Source: Phycicoccus sp. M110.8 (lineage in GTDB: Bacteria; Actinomycetota; Actinomycetes; Actinomycetales; Dermatophilaceae). Taken from it: DNA of 64,000 nt. This document shows, in pieces, positions 46,665 through 55,130 of this stretch; position 1 is the first letter of the stretch; each line of letters opens with the position of its first letter. Where the stretch lies: NCBI RefSeq assembly GCF_032464895.1, contig NZ_JAWDIC010000001.1:372001-436000 (forward strand). The letters run 5' to 3'. The position numbers and the translations under genes are program-made. The notes under the pieces are model-generated. The model was not told where the DNA came from and did not search any database. It saw only the letters and a list, made by a program, of their open reading frames with translations.

Positions 46665-47888
46665 CTAGGGGCGCATCCCCGCACGCAGCTGTGCACTGCG
46701 CCGCAGGGCCAGCTCGGCGAGCAGGGCCGCGCCGTCGGGCACCACCGAGTCGTCGAAGTCGGCCCGCGGCGAGTGGTTGTCCGGCGCCGACTCGTGGTCC
46801 TCGGCCGGGCAGGCGCTGAGGTTGACGTAGGCGCTGGGCACGAGCTCCCCGACGAACGAGAAGTCCTCCGACCCCATCTCCGGGTCGCGCTGGTGCGTGT
46901 ACCGGTCCTCGCCGAAGAGGTCGACGATCGTGTCCTTGGCAAAGGCGTACTCCGCCTCGTCGTTGACGGTCACCGGGTACCCCGGCAGGTGCGTGACCTC
47001 GGCGGTGAGCCCGTGCGCGGCGGCGATGCCGGTGGCGAGCTGCTCGATCCGCCGGCTCACCTCCGCACGGCTCTCGGGCGAGAGGCTGCGCACGGTCGCC
47101 TCGAAGACGGCGTCGTCCGGGATGATGTTGTCCTTGGTCCCGCCGACAAACTTGCCGACGGTGACGACCACCGGGTCGAAGACGTCGAACTGCCGCGTCA
47201 CCAGCGTCTGCAGCGCCACCACGACCTCGCACGCGACGGGGATGGGGTCCTTGGCCCGGAACGGCTGGGAGCCGTGGCCACCGGCACCCACGATGCGCAC
47301 GTACACCTCGTCGGCGGCCGCCATGAGCGGGCCGGGCCGCCCGAACCACGTGCCGCGGGGGTGCTCGGAGGAGTAGACGTGCAGGGCGTATGCCGCGTCG
47401 ACGCGGCGCCCGGCGACGTCGAGCAGGCCCTCGTCGATCATCGGCTTCGCACCGCCGGGCCCCTCCTCCCCCGGCTGGAACATGAAGACCACGTCGCCCT
47501 CGAGCTCGTCCCGCAGCTCGTGCAGGATGCGCGCCGCGCCGACGAGCCCGGCGACGTGCAGGTCGTGGCCGCACGCGTGCATGACGCCCTCGTGCTTCGA
47601 CACGTACTCCAGCGGCAGGTCCTCGGTGACCGGCAGCGCGTCCATGTCGCCACGCAGCAGGACGACCGGGCGCTCGCCCTCGGGGTCACCGCCACGGCCG
47701 CGCAGCACGGCGACGACCGAGGAGAGGTCCCGCCCCAGGGTGACCTCGAGGTCGAGGTCCGCGAGGGCGTCGACGACGGCCTGCTGCGTCAGCGGCAGGT
47801 GCATCCCCACCTCGGGGAAGCGGTGCAGCTCGCGCCGCAGGGCGACGAGGTCGGGGCGGAGGGACTCGGCGAGGTCGAGGGTGCGCAT
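46665..47888 (-). CDS. M20-family amidohydrolase / peptidase
   Basis: A 407-residue zinc-dependent amidohydrolase of the IAA-amino-acid hydrolase/hippurate hydrolase group. It shows L-R-G-D-M-D-A-L-P, H-A-C-G-H-D, Q-P-G-E-E-G-P-G-G, H-V-Y-S-S and G-S-E-D-F-S, which supply the metal ligands including Cys. It removes acyl groups from N-acyl amino acids; the natural substrate is not evident. TAGCGT lies six bases before the ATG at 47888 (leaderless). Its stop codon TAG overlaps the -10 of the tRNA-Arg gene downstream. Confidence 0.92.
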   Translation of the reverse strand: MRTLDLAESLRPDLVALRRELHRFPEVGMHLPLTQQAVVDALADLDLEVTLGRDLSSVVAVLRGRGGDPEGERPVVLLRGDMDALPVTEDLPLEYVSKHEGVMHACGHDLHVAGLVGAARILHELRDELEGDVVFMFQPGEEGPGGAKPMIDEGLLDVAGRRVDAAYALHVYSSEHPRGTWFGRPGPLMAAADEVYVRIVGAGGHGSQPFRAKDPIPVACEVVVALQTLVTRQFDVFDPVVVTVGKFVGGTKDNIIPDDAVFEATVRSLSPESRAEVSRRIEQLATGIAAAHGLTAEVTHLPGYPVTVNDEAEYAFAKDTIVDLFGEDRYTHQRDPEMGSEDFSFVGELVPSAYVNLSACPAEDHESAPDNHSPRADFDDSVVPDGAALLAELALRRSAQLRAGMRP

Positions 47889-47917
47889 CCGTGCACGCTA
47901 GTGCGTGGCTCGTCCGA

Positions 47918-49096
47918 CTACAGGAACTGCTGCCGCGCGGCGGTGATGGAGCCGAGCAGCTCACGCTCGGTCTCCAGCGCCTGCCGGTCGGCCGCGCTGT
48001 GCTGCATGCGGGCCCGCAGCAGCGCCAGCTCGGACGCCGCGTCCTGGAACCTGCGCATCGACGACAGCCCCCGCCGGCCGCCCGCGCCCCGGGCCCACGC
48101 CCGCGCCGCGCGGCGCCCCGACATGGTCGAGAGCATCTGCACCTCGCCGCGGCTGAACCAGCCGGCGTCGGCGTACTGGCTCAGGTAGCGGCCGATGAGC
48201 CGGCCCTCCCGCCGCCGCGCCCAGACGACCAGGGCGACGAAGCCGAGGAAGATCGGCACCTCGACGACGAGGTAGACCGCGAGCAGGCCGTTGCCGCCGC
48301 TGAAGGCCGCGAGGTTCCACAGCGCGTGCAGGGCGGCACCCAGCAGGTAGCCCACGAGCGGCGCCAGCACCTTGAGCGCACGGCTGCGGGTCGACGCGGC
48401 GATGCCGATGCCGATGCCGGTCATGGCCGTGAACATCGGGTGCGCGAACGGGGTGAACAGGCACCGGGCGACGAAGGTGCCGGTCAGCGCCTGGTCTCCC
48501 CCGTCGGCATACGCCATGCCGAGGTACTGGATGTTCTCGGTGAAGGCGAAGCCGGCCGCCACCACGCCCGCGTAGACGATCCCGTCGATGATCCCGTCGA
48601 ACTCGCGCCGCCGCAGCCGCCAGACCAGCAGCACGAGCAGGCCCTTCGACGCCTCCTCCACCAGTGGTGCGGAGAAGATCGCCGTGGCGAGCATCGCCGG
48701 CTCGTCCGCGCCGGTGGCGGCGCGGAAGGCGATGTTGGCGCCGGTGTTGAAGACGCCGGCCGCGAGCGCCGCGACGAGGGCACCCCAGAGGAACGCGACG
48801 ACGAGGTAGCGGTTCGGCTCGGCCTCGAAGCGGTCGAGCCAGAGGAAGGACGGGATGACGATGCCGAGCGGGATCCCCGCCAGCAGCACCGCGAACAGGG
48901 TCGTCACCACCCCGAGGGTGGCGTTGTAGTAGACCGCCAGGACGACGGCGGCCACGGCGAACCCGACGACGATGAGGCCGCCGAGCAGCCACCGACGGAC
49001 GGCGGCCCGGCTGCTGCCGCGCCCCGACGCCTCCGGGTGGGGGCCGGCCCCCGCCACCGGCGGCCCGGCATACCCCTGCTCCTGTCCCCAGGTCAT
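47918..49096 (-). CDS. PrsW-family intramembrane metalloprotease
   Basis: A 392-residue membrane protease related to Bacillus PrsW, which cuts anti-sigma factors. About eight hydrophobic segments carry the family motifs L-V-E-E-A-S-K-G, F-T-E-N-I-Q-Y, A-H-P-M-F-T and L-H-A-L-W-N. The 100-residue C-terminal tail is Arg-rich and cytosolic. TAGCCT (49104-49109) is seven bases before the ATG at 49096, indicating a leaderless transcript. It is divergent from orn and 29 bases upstream of the M20 gene, with which it may share the message. Confidence 0.9.
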   Translation of the reverse strand: MTWGQEQGYAGPPVAGAGPHPEASGRGSSRAAVRRWLLGGLIVVGFAVAAVVLAVYYNATLGVVTTLFAVLLAGIPLGIVIPSFLWLDRFEAEPNRYLVVAFLWGALVAALAAGVFNTGANIAFRAATGADEPAMLATAIFSAPLVEEASKGLLVLLVWRLRRREFDGIIDGIVYAGVVAAGFAFTENIQYLGMAYADGGDQALTGTFVARCLFTPFAHPMFTAMTGIGIGIAASTRSRALKVLAPLVGYLLGAALHALWNLAAFSGGNGLLAVYLVVEVPIFLGFVALVVWARRREGRLIGRYLSQYADAGWFSRGEVQMLSTMSGRRAARAWARGAGGRRGLSSMRRFQDAASELALLRARMQHSAADRQALETERELLGSITAARQQFL

Positions 49097-49103
49097 GACC
49101 GGC

Positions 49104-49159
49104 AGGCTAGTGCAGCACCTGGGGACCGGCCCGCGTCGCGGCGGCCCGCGCCATAAGGT
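49104..49159. promoter_or_regulatory. divergent leaderless promoters of prsW-like gene and orn
   Basis: TAGCCT on the minus strand (49109-49104) and TAAGGT on the plus strand (49154-49159) each lie seven bases before an RTG start, so both genes are probably leaderless from a 70-bp shared region. Confidence 0.55.
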
Positions 49160-49166
49160 GGCGGTC

Positions 49167-49793
49167 GTGAGCACCCCGACCGAACGTTCCGTCAACGACC
49201 GCATCGTCTGGATCGACTGCGAGATGACGGGGCTGTCCCTGCGCGACGACGCACTCATCGAGGTGGCCGCCCTCGTCACCGACTTCGAGCTCAACCAGCT
49301 CGGCGACGGCGTCGACGTGGTCATCGCCCCGCCGCCGGAGGCCCTGGAGCAGATGGACCCGTTCGTGCGCGACATGCACACGACCTCCGGGCTGCTCGAG
49401 GAGCTGGCGAGCGGCACGACGATGGAGGACGCGCAGGCGCAGGTGCTCGCGTACGTGCGCGAGTGGGTCCCCGAGCCGCGCAAGGCACCGCTGGGCGGCA
49501 ACACGGTCGCGACGGACCGCGGGTTCCTCGCCCGCGACATGCCCGAGCTCGAGGCGCACCTGCACTACCGGATCATCGACGTGTCGTCGGTGAAGGAGCT
49601 GTCCCGCCGCTGGTACCCGCGCGCCTACTTCAACGCACCGAAGAAGTCCGGCGGCCACCGCGCCCTCGCCGACATCCGCGAGTCCATCGCCGAGCTGCGC
49701 TACTACCGCCAGGCCGTGTTCGTGCCCCCGCCCGGACCGGACAGCGACACCGCCAAGTCGATCGCCGCGCAGCACGTGGTCGACCACGGCTGA
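49167..49793 (+). CDS. orn: oligoribonuclease
   Basis: A 208-residue DEDDh 3'-5' exoribonuclease that degrades di- to pentaribonucleotides including pGpG. Exo I is I-V-W-I-D-C-E-M-T-G-L, Exo II contains G-G-N-T-V-A-T-D-R-G-F and Exo III has the active His and Asp in H-R-A-L-A-D-I-R-E-S. Length is normal with a short C-terminal tail. The GTG at 49167 fits the -10 spacing. tRNA-His follows within 142 bases, the same neighbour as in mycobacteria as I recall. Confidence 0.96.
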   Translation: MSTPTERSVNDRIVWIDCEMTGLSLRDDALIEVAALVTDFELNQLGDGVDVVIAPPPEALEQMDPFVRDMHTTSGLLEELASGTTMEDAQAQVLAYVREWVPEPRKAPLGGNTVATDRGFLARDMPELEAHLHYRIIDVSSVKELSRRWYPRAYFNAPKKSGGHRALADIRESIAELRYYRQAVFVPPPGPDSDTAKSIAAQHVVDHG

Positions 49794-49934
49794 GCCTGCG
49801 GCGTATGCCGGCCGGTCGCGGCGGCGCGTGGCCGGCGCCCTCGCGGGGTCGTGCCGGGGTGGTCACGAGCACCCCCGGGGAACGGGTACTATTGGCGTCG
49901 CTTCAGCGGCCGGCAGCGTCCGGCCGCGACGCAT

Positions 49935-50011
49935 GGTGGGTGTAGCTCAGCTGGTAGAGCGCTGCGTTGTGGTCGCAGATGTCGCGGGTTCAAGTCCCGT
50001 CACTCACCCCA
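49935..50011 (+). tRNA. tRNA-His (anticodon GTG)
   Basis: Acceptor GTGGGTG/CACTCAC, anticodon loop TTGTGGT, T-loop GGTTCAAGTCC. The identity mark of tRNA-His is encoded: an extra G at -1 (49935) opposite discriminator C73 (50008). CCA is encoded (50009-50011). TACTAT at 49887-49892 is a likely -10. Confidence 0.96.
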
Positions 50012-50018
50012 CACCGAG

Positions 50019-50044
50019 GGCCCCCGACCGACAGGTCGGGGGCC
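50019..50044 (+). terminator. terminator of tRNA-His
   Basis: Perfect 11-base arms (50019-50029, 50034-50044), loop GACA, starting 8 bases after the tRNA. Tail TTCGTC. Confidence 0.85.
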
Positions 50045-50074
50045 TTCGTCGCCTCCCCGGCCGCGTCCGGCACC

Positions 50075-50704
50075 ATGGAGGGCGTGTTCGTCCCCACCAA
50101 GCGCCAGCAGAAGGTCGTCCGCATCACCGTCTGGGCGGCGGTGCTCGGCTTGCTGCTGGGCGTGCTGGCCCAGGTGGTCTTCGCCGTCGGCGCGGACGCC
50201 CACACGGCGCTGAAGACCGTGTCCCCCGCGGACGGCTCGCGCCTCACCACCGCCCCGACCCAGGTGGTGCTCACCTTCGACGACCCGATCAGCGAGAGCT
50301 TCGCGACCGTGACCGTCACCGGGCCGGGCGGGTCCGTCGGCACCGGGCGCGCGGCGGTCGACGGTGCCGTCGTGACGCAGGCGCTGCGCTCGGGCCTGGC
50401 CGACGGCCGCTACACCGTGGCCTTCCGGGTGGTCAGCGACGACGGCCACCCGGTCTCCGACACGACCACGTTCCAGCTGGCGGCGTCGGCGTCGCCCAGC
50501 GCGACCACGGGCGCGACGCCGTCGGCCGGGTCCTCCTCGCCCGCGCCCTCGGCCACGGCGACGGCGGTCCAGGCCGACGCGGCGCCGGCGAGCGCCGACG
50601 ACGGGCGCACCAAGCGACTGGGGCTGGCCGTCGGCGTCGCCGCGCTGGCCCTCGCCGCGGGCACGGCCGTGGTCGCCGCGACCCGTCGCCGCCGGGCCGG
50701 GTGA
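50075..50704 (+). CDS. CopC-domain membrane-anchored protein
   Basis: A 209-residue exported protein. A hydrophobic segment (about residues 18-40) acts as signal or anchor and is followed directly by the CopC domain, which begins H-T-A-L-K-T-V-S-P-A-D-G-S with the copper-binding His and contains T-F-D-D-P-I and V-S-D-D-G-H-P-V-S. A Ser/Ala/Thr-rich linker leads to a C-terminal membrane helix and basic tail. It probably binds copper outside the membrane; no CopD or YcnI partner lies next to it. ATG 50075 was chosen; GTG 50084 is the alternative. Confidence 0.87.
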   Translation: MEGVFVPTKRQQKVVRITVWAAVLGLLLGVLAQVVFAVGADAHTALKTVSPADGSRLTTAPTQVVLTFDDPISESFATVTVTGPGGSVGTGRAAVDGAVVTQALRSGLADGRYTVAFRVVSDDGHPVSDTTTFQLAASASPSATTGATPSAGSSSPAPSATATAVQADAAPASADDGRTKRLGLAVGVAALALAAGTAVVAATRRRRAG

Positions 50705-50767
50705 CCGCTCCGAGCACCCACCGCCAGCCCGGTTCCGGGCGGCGAAAGAACCGCCGCAGCAGCCGAT

Positions 50768-50797
50768 TTCACGTGGACGGCACCGTGCTGCTACTGT
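50768..50797 (+). promoter_or_regulatory. promoter of tRNA-Lys
   Basis: TTCACG (50768-50773) and TACTGT (50792-50797) with an 18-base spacer; the tRNA starts 11 bases later. Confidence 0.65.
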
Positions 50798-50807
50798 CTC
50801 TCCTCGC

Positions 50808-50883
<76 letters not shown>

Positions 50884-50887
50884 CCAC

Positions 50888-50920
50888 CGAAGGCCCGCGA
50901 CCCACGGTCGCGGGCCTTCG
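50888..50920. terminator. terminator of tRNA-Lys
   Basis: Perfect 15-base arms (50888-50902, 50906-50920) with loop CAC. It lies between tRNA-Lys and the convergent gene ending at 50990, so it may work both ways. Confidence 0.85.
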
Positions 50921-50989
50921 GCGTGTCGGGGGTGGGCCGGCGCGTGCGAGGGGGACGGCACGGCCGGCGAGCACCCCCGTGGCGGGGCC

Positions 50990-52480
50990 TCACACCACGT
51001 CGATGACGGCCTGCGCCTTGAGCGGGCACGGCAGGTTCGGGTCGAAGGTCAGGGTGAGCGCGCTGGCCACCATGAAGCCACCGATCGTCTGCGCCGCCAC
51101 CTCCGGTGGCGTGCCGGGCTTGGTGAGGTTGACGTCCTGGCCGTAGACGAAGACCCGCCACCGCCCGTCGACCGGCAGCTTGTTCTTCGCCAGGATGCCC
51201 GCGGCGCGCTCGAGGTCGAACATCGCGGCATACGTGCCGTCGTTGGCGCCGGGATCCTTCCCGAGCCCGTCGTCGGTCAGCCTCTCCACGAAGAACAGGC
51301 CGTCCGGGCCCGGCGACCTGAAGACGCACAGGCCGTAGAGCTCGGGTCCGCGGAACTGGGACTTGTCGGGCCGGGTGAAGGTCGCGTTCGCCCACAACGG
51401 GTCCCACAGGTGCACGACTGCCGGCGTCGTGACGGTGACGTCGTCGCACACGTGGATGTTCGTCTGTGTCTCGCTCACCGAGTGGGTGTACGTGCCGACG
51501 TCGGTCGTGCGGGTGTACGTCCACTCGACGTCGGCGGTGTACGCCTCCCCCGCGTTCGGGGCCTGCGGCAGGCTCCACGACGCCTCCACCTTCTCCGCCA
51601 GCGTCTTCTCCCCGGCACCGGGCGGGGTCGCCTCCTGCCCGCGCCACCAGGGGTCGGCAGCGTCCGAACAGGCGACCGCGAGCGCGACGCTGGCGATGGC
51701 GCCGGCGACCCCGGCGACGGTCCACTCGGTCTTCGGGGCAGGGGTGCAGCAGTGCACGCTGGGGTCGGTCTCCTCGAACGTGCCCTTCACGCCGACGTTG
51801 AAGGTGCCCGCGCCGGCAGCCGCCGCGATGATCCCCACGAGCGCCGCGATGATGAAGACGATGAGGGCCACGACCTTCCACCAGGGGTCGGAGAACGGCA
51901 GGTCGCCGTGCACCCCCTCGTAGGCCGGGTTGGGTTGCCACTCCGCAGTGAAGCCGACCGGCACCCAGGGACCCAGGGGCTTGTCGTGGCACTTGCCGTC
52001 CGCCGGGTCCTGGTCCCAGTCGTCACCGGGGCCGATGACCTTGACCTTCGACATGGTCAGGGTGCCCTCGTCGAGGGTGCACGTCCACGCCCTGGCATTG
52101 GTGTCGTACCGGGTCTGGGACACGAAGATCTGGCTCAGCGAGCGCCGCGACGAGAAGCCCGCCGACGTGGCGACGACGCTCACCCTCGGCTTGCCGGGAC
52201 TGGCGTTCTCGAAGTTCGCCCGCCACGACACGGTGATGGTGGCGTTCGCCGGGACACGAGGCAGCGTGTGGGTGTACGGCACGACGGCCACCCCCGGGTC
52301 GCTCACGCCCTCGAGGTAGACCTCGACGTCGGTGAGGTCGGCCGACGAGGTGTTCGTGACGTGGCAGGTGATCTCGAGGTTGTAGATGGCGTTGTCGAAG
52401 ATGCCGTCCGGCAGCATGACGTGGGTGATCGGCTCGACCGCGAACGGGCGGCTCAGCACCTGCAACGGCGTGGCGGTCAT
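50990..52480 (-). CDS. unrecognised 496-residue protein: Ig-like N-terminus, two central helices, choice-of-anchor-X-like C-terminus
   Basis: No signal peptide. Residues about 30-120 look like a CARDB/Ig-type beta-sandwich (C-H-V-T-N-T-S-S-A-D-L-T-D-V-E-V). Two hydrophobic segments lie at about 205-230 (A-L-I-V-F-I-I-A-A-L-V-G-I-I) and about 260-280, with C-C between. The C-terminal domain holds D-D-G-L-G-K-D-P-G-A-N-D-G-T-Y-A, the acidic loop seen in choice-of-anchor-X type domains. The ATG overlaps the preceding gene's stop (ATGA). With no signal peptide, export by the central helices or a non-classical route is unclear. Function is unknown. Confidence 0.78.
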   Translation of the reverse strand: MTATPLQVLSRPFAVEPITHVMLPDGIFDNAIYNLEITCHVTNTSSADLTDVEVYLEGVSDPGVAVVPYTHTLPRVPANATITVSWRANFENASPGKPRVSVVATSAGFSSRRSLSQIFVSQTRYDTNARAWTCTLDEGTLTMSKVKVIGPGDDWDQDPADGKCHDKPLGPWVPVGFTAEWQPNPAYEGVHGDLPFSDPWWKVVALIVFIIAALVGIIAAAAGAGTFNVGVKGTFEETDPSVHCCTPAPKTEWTVAGVAGAIASVALAVACSDAADPWWRGQEATPPGAGEKTLAEKVEASWSLPQAPNAGEAYTADVEWTYTRTTDVGTYTHSVSETQTNIHVCDDVTVTTPAVVHLWDPLWANATFTRPDKSQFRGPELYGLCVFRSPGPDGLFFVERLTDDGLGKDPGANDGTYAAMFDLERAAGILAKNKLPVDGRWRVFVYGQDVNLTKPGTPPEVAAQTIGGFMVASALTLTFDPNLPCPLKAQAVIDVV

Positions 52481-53331
52481 GACTTCCCCCGATGCTGGGT
52501 GTCACTGGCATGGGTGACCACGAACATGATTCCTCCCGTCTCGCGGTCCCCGTCGTGCTCGACGACGTGGACCGCCTCGTACTGCCCGCGCTCGAGGCGG
52601 CGGCCGTCGACGGCCAGCCGCAGCGGCACCCGGGTCCCTGCGGCCACCCGCACGTCGAGCTCGCGGCTCCCCTTGGCCTGCGCCGAGGGGTCGGGGCAGA
52701 GCGCCGGACCGACCGCCAGGCTGGCCCGGACGGTCCCCGCCCGTGCCGGTTTCAGGTGCGACAGGCCGAGGTGCTCGGCCAGGTCACGGTCCAGGCTCTG
52801 GCGCTCCTCGATCCGGACGTGGGCGGCCTTGTCGACCCTGGCCCCTGCGACCAGGGTGAGGGTGAGCACCCTCATCTGGCCGCCGGCCTGGAGCACGGTC
52901 AGGTTCCGCTGCGCCACCTGGTGGTAGGTGGGCGGGTCGTAGGCGTCCGGCAGCGGGGACGGGAGCGGGTCCGCCGCGGACACGACCACCGCCACCAGGC
53001 ACTCGTGGCCGTCGTTGACGACGACCGGCAGCCACGGCGTCAGGCACAGCACGTCCATGGACTGCCCCGCTGCGACAGTGACGTAGCCCGACCCGATCGG
53101 GTGCGCGGTCGACCGGGCGACCTGGAGCGAGGGGTCGGCCCAGACGAAGTCCACCCGGGCGTCCGTGACGTCCGCCGGTCCCTGGTTCGTCACCGTGGCC
53201 CACACGTATGCCCCCTGCCCGCCGACGGGGCTGCCCGGCGGACCGGTGGGGTCGTTCCCCGGGACGACCCAGATGTCGGTGCTCAGCCACCACGGGTTGC
53301 CGTCGCGGATCTCGAGCGTCGTCGCAGACAT
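52477..53331 (-). CDS. unrecognised 284-residue protein with CARDB-like domain, first gene of a cassette
   Basis: Starts M-S-A-T-T-L-E-I-R-D-G-N-P-W-W-L-S-T-D-I-W. The first half is a beta-sandwich-like module (Y-V-W-A-T-V-T-N-Q-G-P-A-D-V-T-D-A), followed by P-W-L-P-V-V-V-N-D-G-H-E-C and a second region ending in a basic tail. No signal peptide or membrane helix, so it is predicted cytosolic unless exported unusually. GAGGAGGAAC is 6 bases before the ATG at 53331, the best ribosome site in this region. It is coupled to the 496-residue gene and the pair has no other partner. Confidence 0.78.
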   Translation of the reverse strand: MSATTLEIRDGNPWWLSTDIWVVPGNDPTGPPGSPVGGQGAYVWATVTNQGPADVTDARVDFVWADPSLQVARSTAHPIGSGYVTVAAGQSMDVLCLTPWLPVVVNDGHECLVAVVVSAADPLPSPLPDAYDPPTYHQVAQRNLTVLQAGGQMRVLTLTLVAGARVDKAAHVRIEERQSLDRDLAEHLGLSHLKPARAGTVRASLAVGPALCPDPSAQAKGSRELDVRVAAGTRVPLRLAVDGRRLERGQYEAVHVVEHDGDRETGGIMFVVTHASDTQHRGKS

Positions 53332-53616
53332 GGTCTTGTTCCTCCTCGTCGGAGCCCACTGGAGCTGCGGGTGTCCGCCCCTGCCACGGCCGCCCTGTCT
53401 GCCGGTCCCCCAGGACCGTGTACCCGGCCTCGGCAGGCCGGTCCGCACTGGCCCAACAGGCTGCATACCGTCCTCGCCGGGCGGATCAGGGCCTTCGGAC
53501 CTGCAAACAAGTACAAGCCGAGGTGACCGTGCCTGTCCTCACGCCAATGACGTAGAGCAGGCTGTCGGACACCCGACCAGGATCGGCGCCCTGCTGTCGG
53601 ACCCGCGTGGTTCCCT

Positions 53617-54021
53617 GTGCGGATGGTGGAGGTCGTCGTGGGCGCGCTGGTGAGCGGTCGTCGGGTCCTGCTGGTCCACCGCAGCGCTCGAAAGCGTGCC
53701 TACCCGGGCGTGTGGGAGCTGCCGGGCGGGGTCGTCGAGGACGGGGAGTCGGAGCTGGAGGCGCTCGCGCGCGAGCTGCACGAGGAGCTCGGCGTGGACG
53801 TGGCGACCGACACGGCGTCCCACCTGTGCCGGCTGGTCGTGGCCCCGGCTGGCGAACCGGCCCGGCTCAGTGCCTGGCTGGTGCGGGACTGGCACGGCAT
53901 CCCGGCGAACCTCGCTCCGGAGGAGCACGACGGCGTGCAGTGGTTCGACGTCGACGAGCTGCCTCCGCCAGCGCACGTGCCCGTGCGCACTGCCCTCCTC
54001 GACGCGGTCCGCGGCAGCTGA
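53617..54021 (+). CDS. Nudix hydrolase
   Basis: A 134-residue single-domain Nudix enzyme with a complete box: G-V-V-E-D-G-E then R-E-L-H-E-E-L-G-V, matching Gx5Ex7REUxEExGU. Similar small actinobacterial proteins act on (d)NTPs such as 8-oxo-dGTP; substrate is not determined by sequence. It starts at GTG 53617 or ATG 53623. It is convergent with the EamA gene, 44 bases away. Confidence 0.92.
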   Translation: MRMVEVVVGALVSGRRVLLVHRSARKRAYPGVWELPGGVVEDGESELEALARELHEELGVDVATDTASHLCRLVVAPAGEPARLSAWLVRDWHGIPANLAPEEHDGVQWFDVDELPPPAHVPVRTALLDAVRGS

Positions 54022-54065
54022 CCGAGAGGGGCCGCCACCCGTGGCCGGCGGTGCGCCGTGGCGCG

Positions 54066-55058
54066 CTACCGCGAGGGCCGACCGCCGGCCTGCGGCGGGA
54101 CCCGCAGGCGGAGCGATGTCCCCCCAGCCCCACGCCATGGCTCCAGCCTGCGCCATCCCAGACGCTGCGCTTCCGGCGCCCCGCGTTCACGACCGGCTCC
54201 CAGGAGCACACCGGCCACGACGACCAACCCACCCACGAGCTCCAACGGTGTCGGGCGCTCGCCCAGCGCGACGCCGGCGGCCAACATGCCGACGACCGGC
54301 ACCAGCATCGAGAACGGTCCCACCACGCCGGCAGGGTGCCGGGCCAGGAGCCACGTCCAGATCCCCGATCCCACGACCGTCCCGATGACGACGGTGTATG
54401 CCAGTCCGGCCCACGCGGGGGCCGCGGCTGCGGTCAGGGAGGTGTCGAGCGACCTCACGATGGCCCGGGGCCCCTCGACGACCAGGGACAGCGCCAGCAT
54501 CGGCACCGGCACCACCACTGACATCCACAGCGTCAGGTGCAGCGGGTTGGGGGGAGCAGCCAGACGGCTGGACAGGTTGCCGAGTGCCCAGCCCAGCGCG
54601 CCCAGCAGGACGAGGAGGTAGGGGACGAGCTGGGCCCCGCCCGCGCGGGAGACGCCGACGACCACCATCCCGCACGCCGCCATCGCCACGCCGGCCCACT
54701 GTCGCGGTAGGACCTTCTCGCGCAGGAGCAGGGCGCCGAGCACCAGGGTGAACGGGCCGGACGCCTGCAGCACCAACGAGGCCAGCCCAGCCGGCATACC
54801 CGCTGCCATCCCGCTGTAGAGGAAGGTGAACTGGAGCACGCCGAAGCCGACGCCGTAGCCGACCAGCCACCTGACGGGCACCCGCGGCCGCGGCACCAGG
54901 AGGAGAGTCGGGACGGCCAGCAGCAGGAACCTCAGGGCGACGAGGAACAGCGGCGGGAACTGCTGCAGCGACAGGTGGATGGCGAGGAAGTTGACGCCCC
55001 AGATGACGGCGACGGCGCAGGCGAGGAGCCGGTGCGACGCGGGGAGACCGGTGCTCAT
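54066..55058 (-). CDS. EamA-family (DMT) transporter
   Basis: A 330-residue drug/metabolite transporter with ten hydrophobic helices in two EamA repeats; V-I-W-G-V-N-F-L-A-I in helix 1 and the P-x-x-A helix 9-10 region are typical. The last 40 residues are a hydrophilic Arg/Gly-rich tail. It probably exports an amino acid or toxic metabolite; substrate unknown. Divergent from a LysR gene 72 bases away, the common arrangement for LysR-regulated exporters. Starts at 55058 or 55070 are possible. Confidence 0.9.
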   Translation of the reverse strand: MSTGLPASHRLLACAVAVIWGVNFLAIHLSLQQFPPLFLVALRFLLLAVPTLLLVPRPRVPVRWLVGYGVGFGVLQFTFLYSGMAAGMPAGLASLVLQASGPFTLVLGALLLREKVLPRQWAGVAMAACGMVVVGVSRAGGAQLVPYLLVLLGALGWALGNLSSRLAAPPNPLHLTLWMSVVVPVPMLALSLVVEGPRAIVRSLDTSLTAAAAPAWAGLAYTVVIGTVVGSGIWTWLLARHPAGVVGPFSMLVPVVGMLAAGVALGERPTPLELVGGLVVVAGVLLGAGRERGAPEAQRLGWRRLEPWRGAGGTSLRLRVPPQAGGRPSR

Positions 55059-55130
55059 GATCTCGAGCATGACAACGACGACGATGAAGCACCATCGCAA
55101 CTTTCTGCAGTGATGGTTAAGGTCGCCTAC

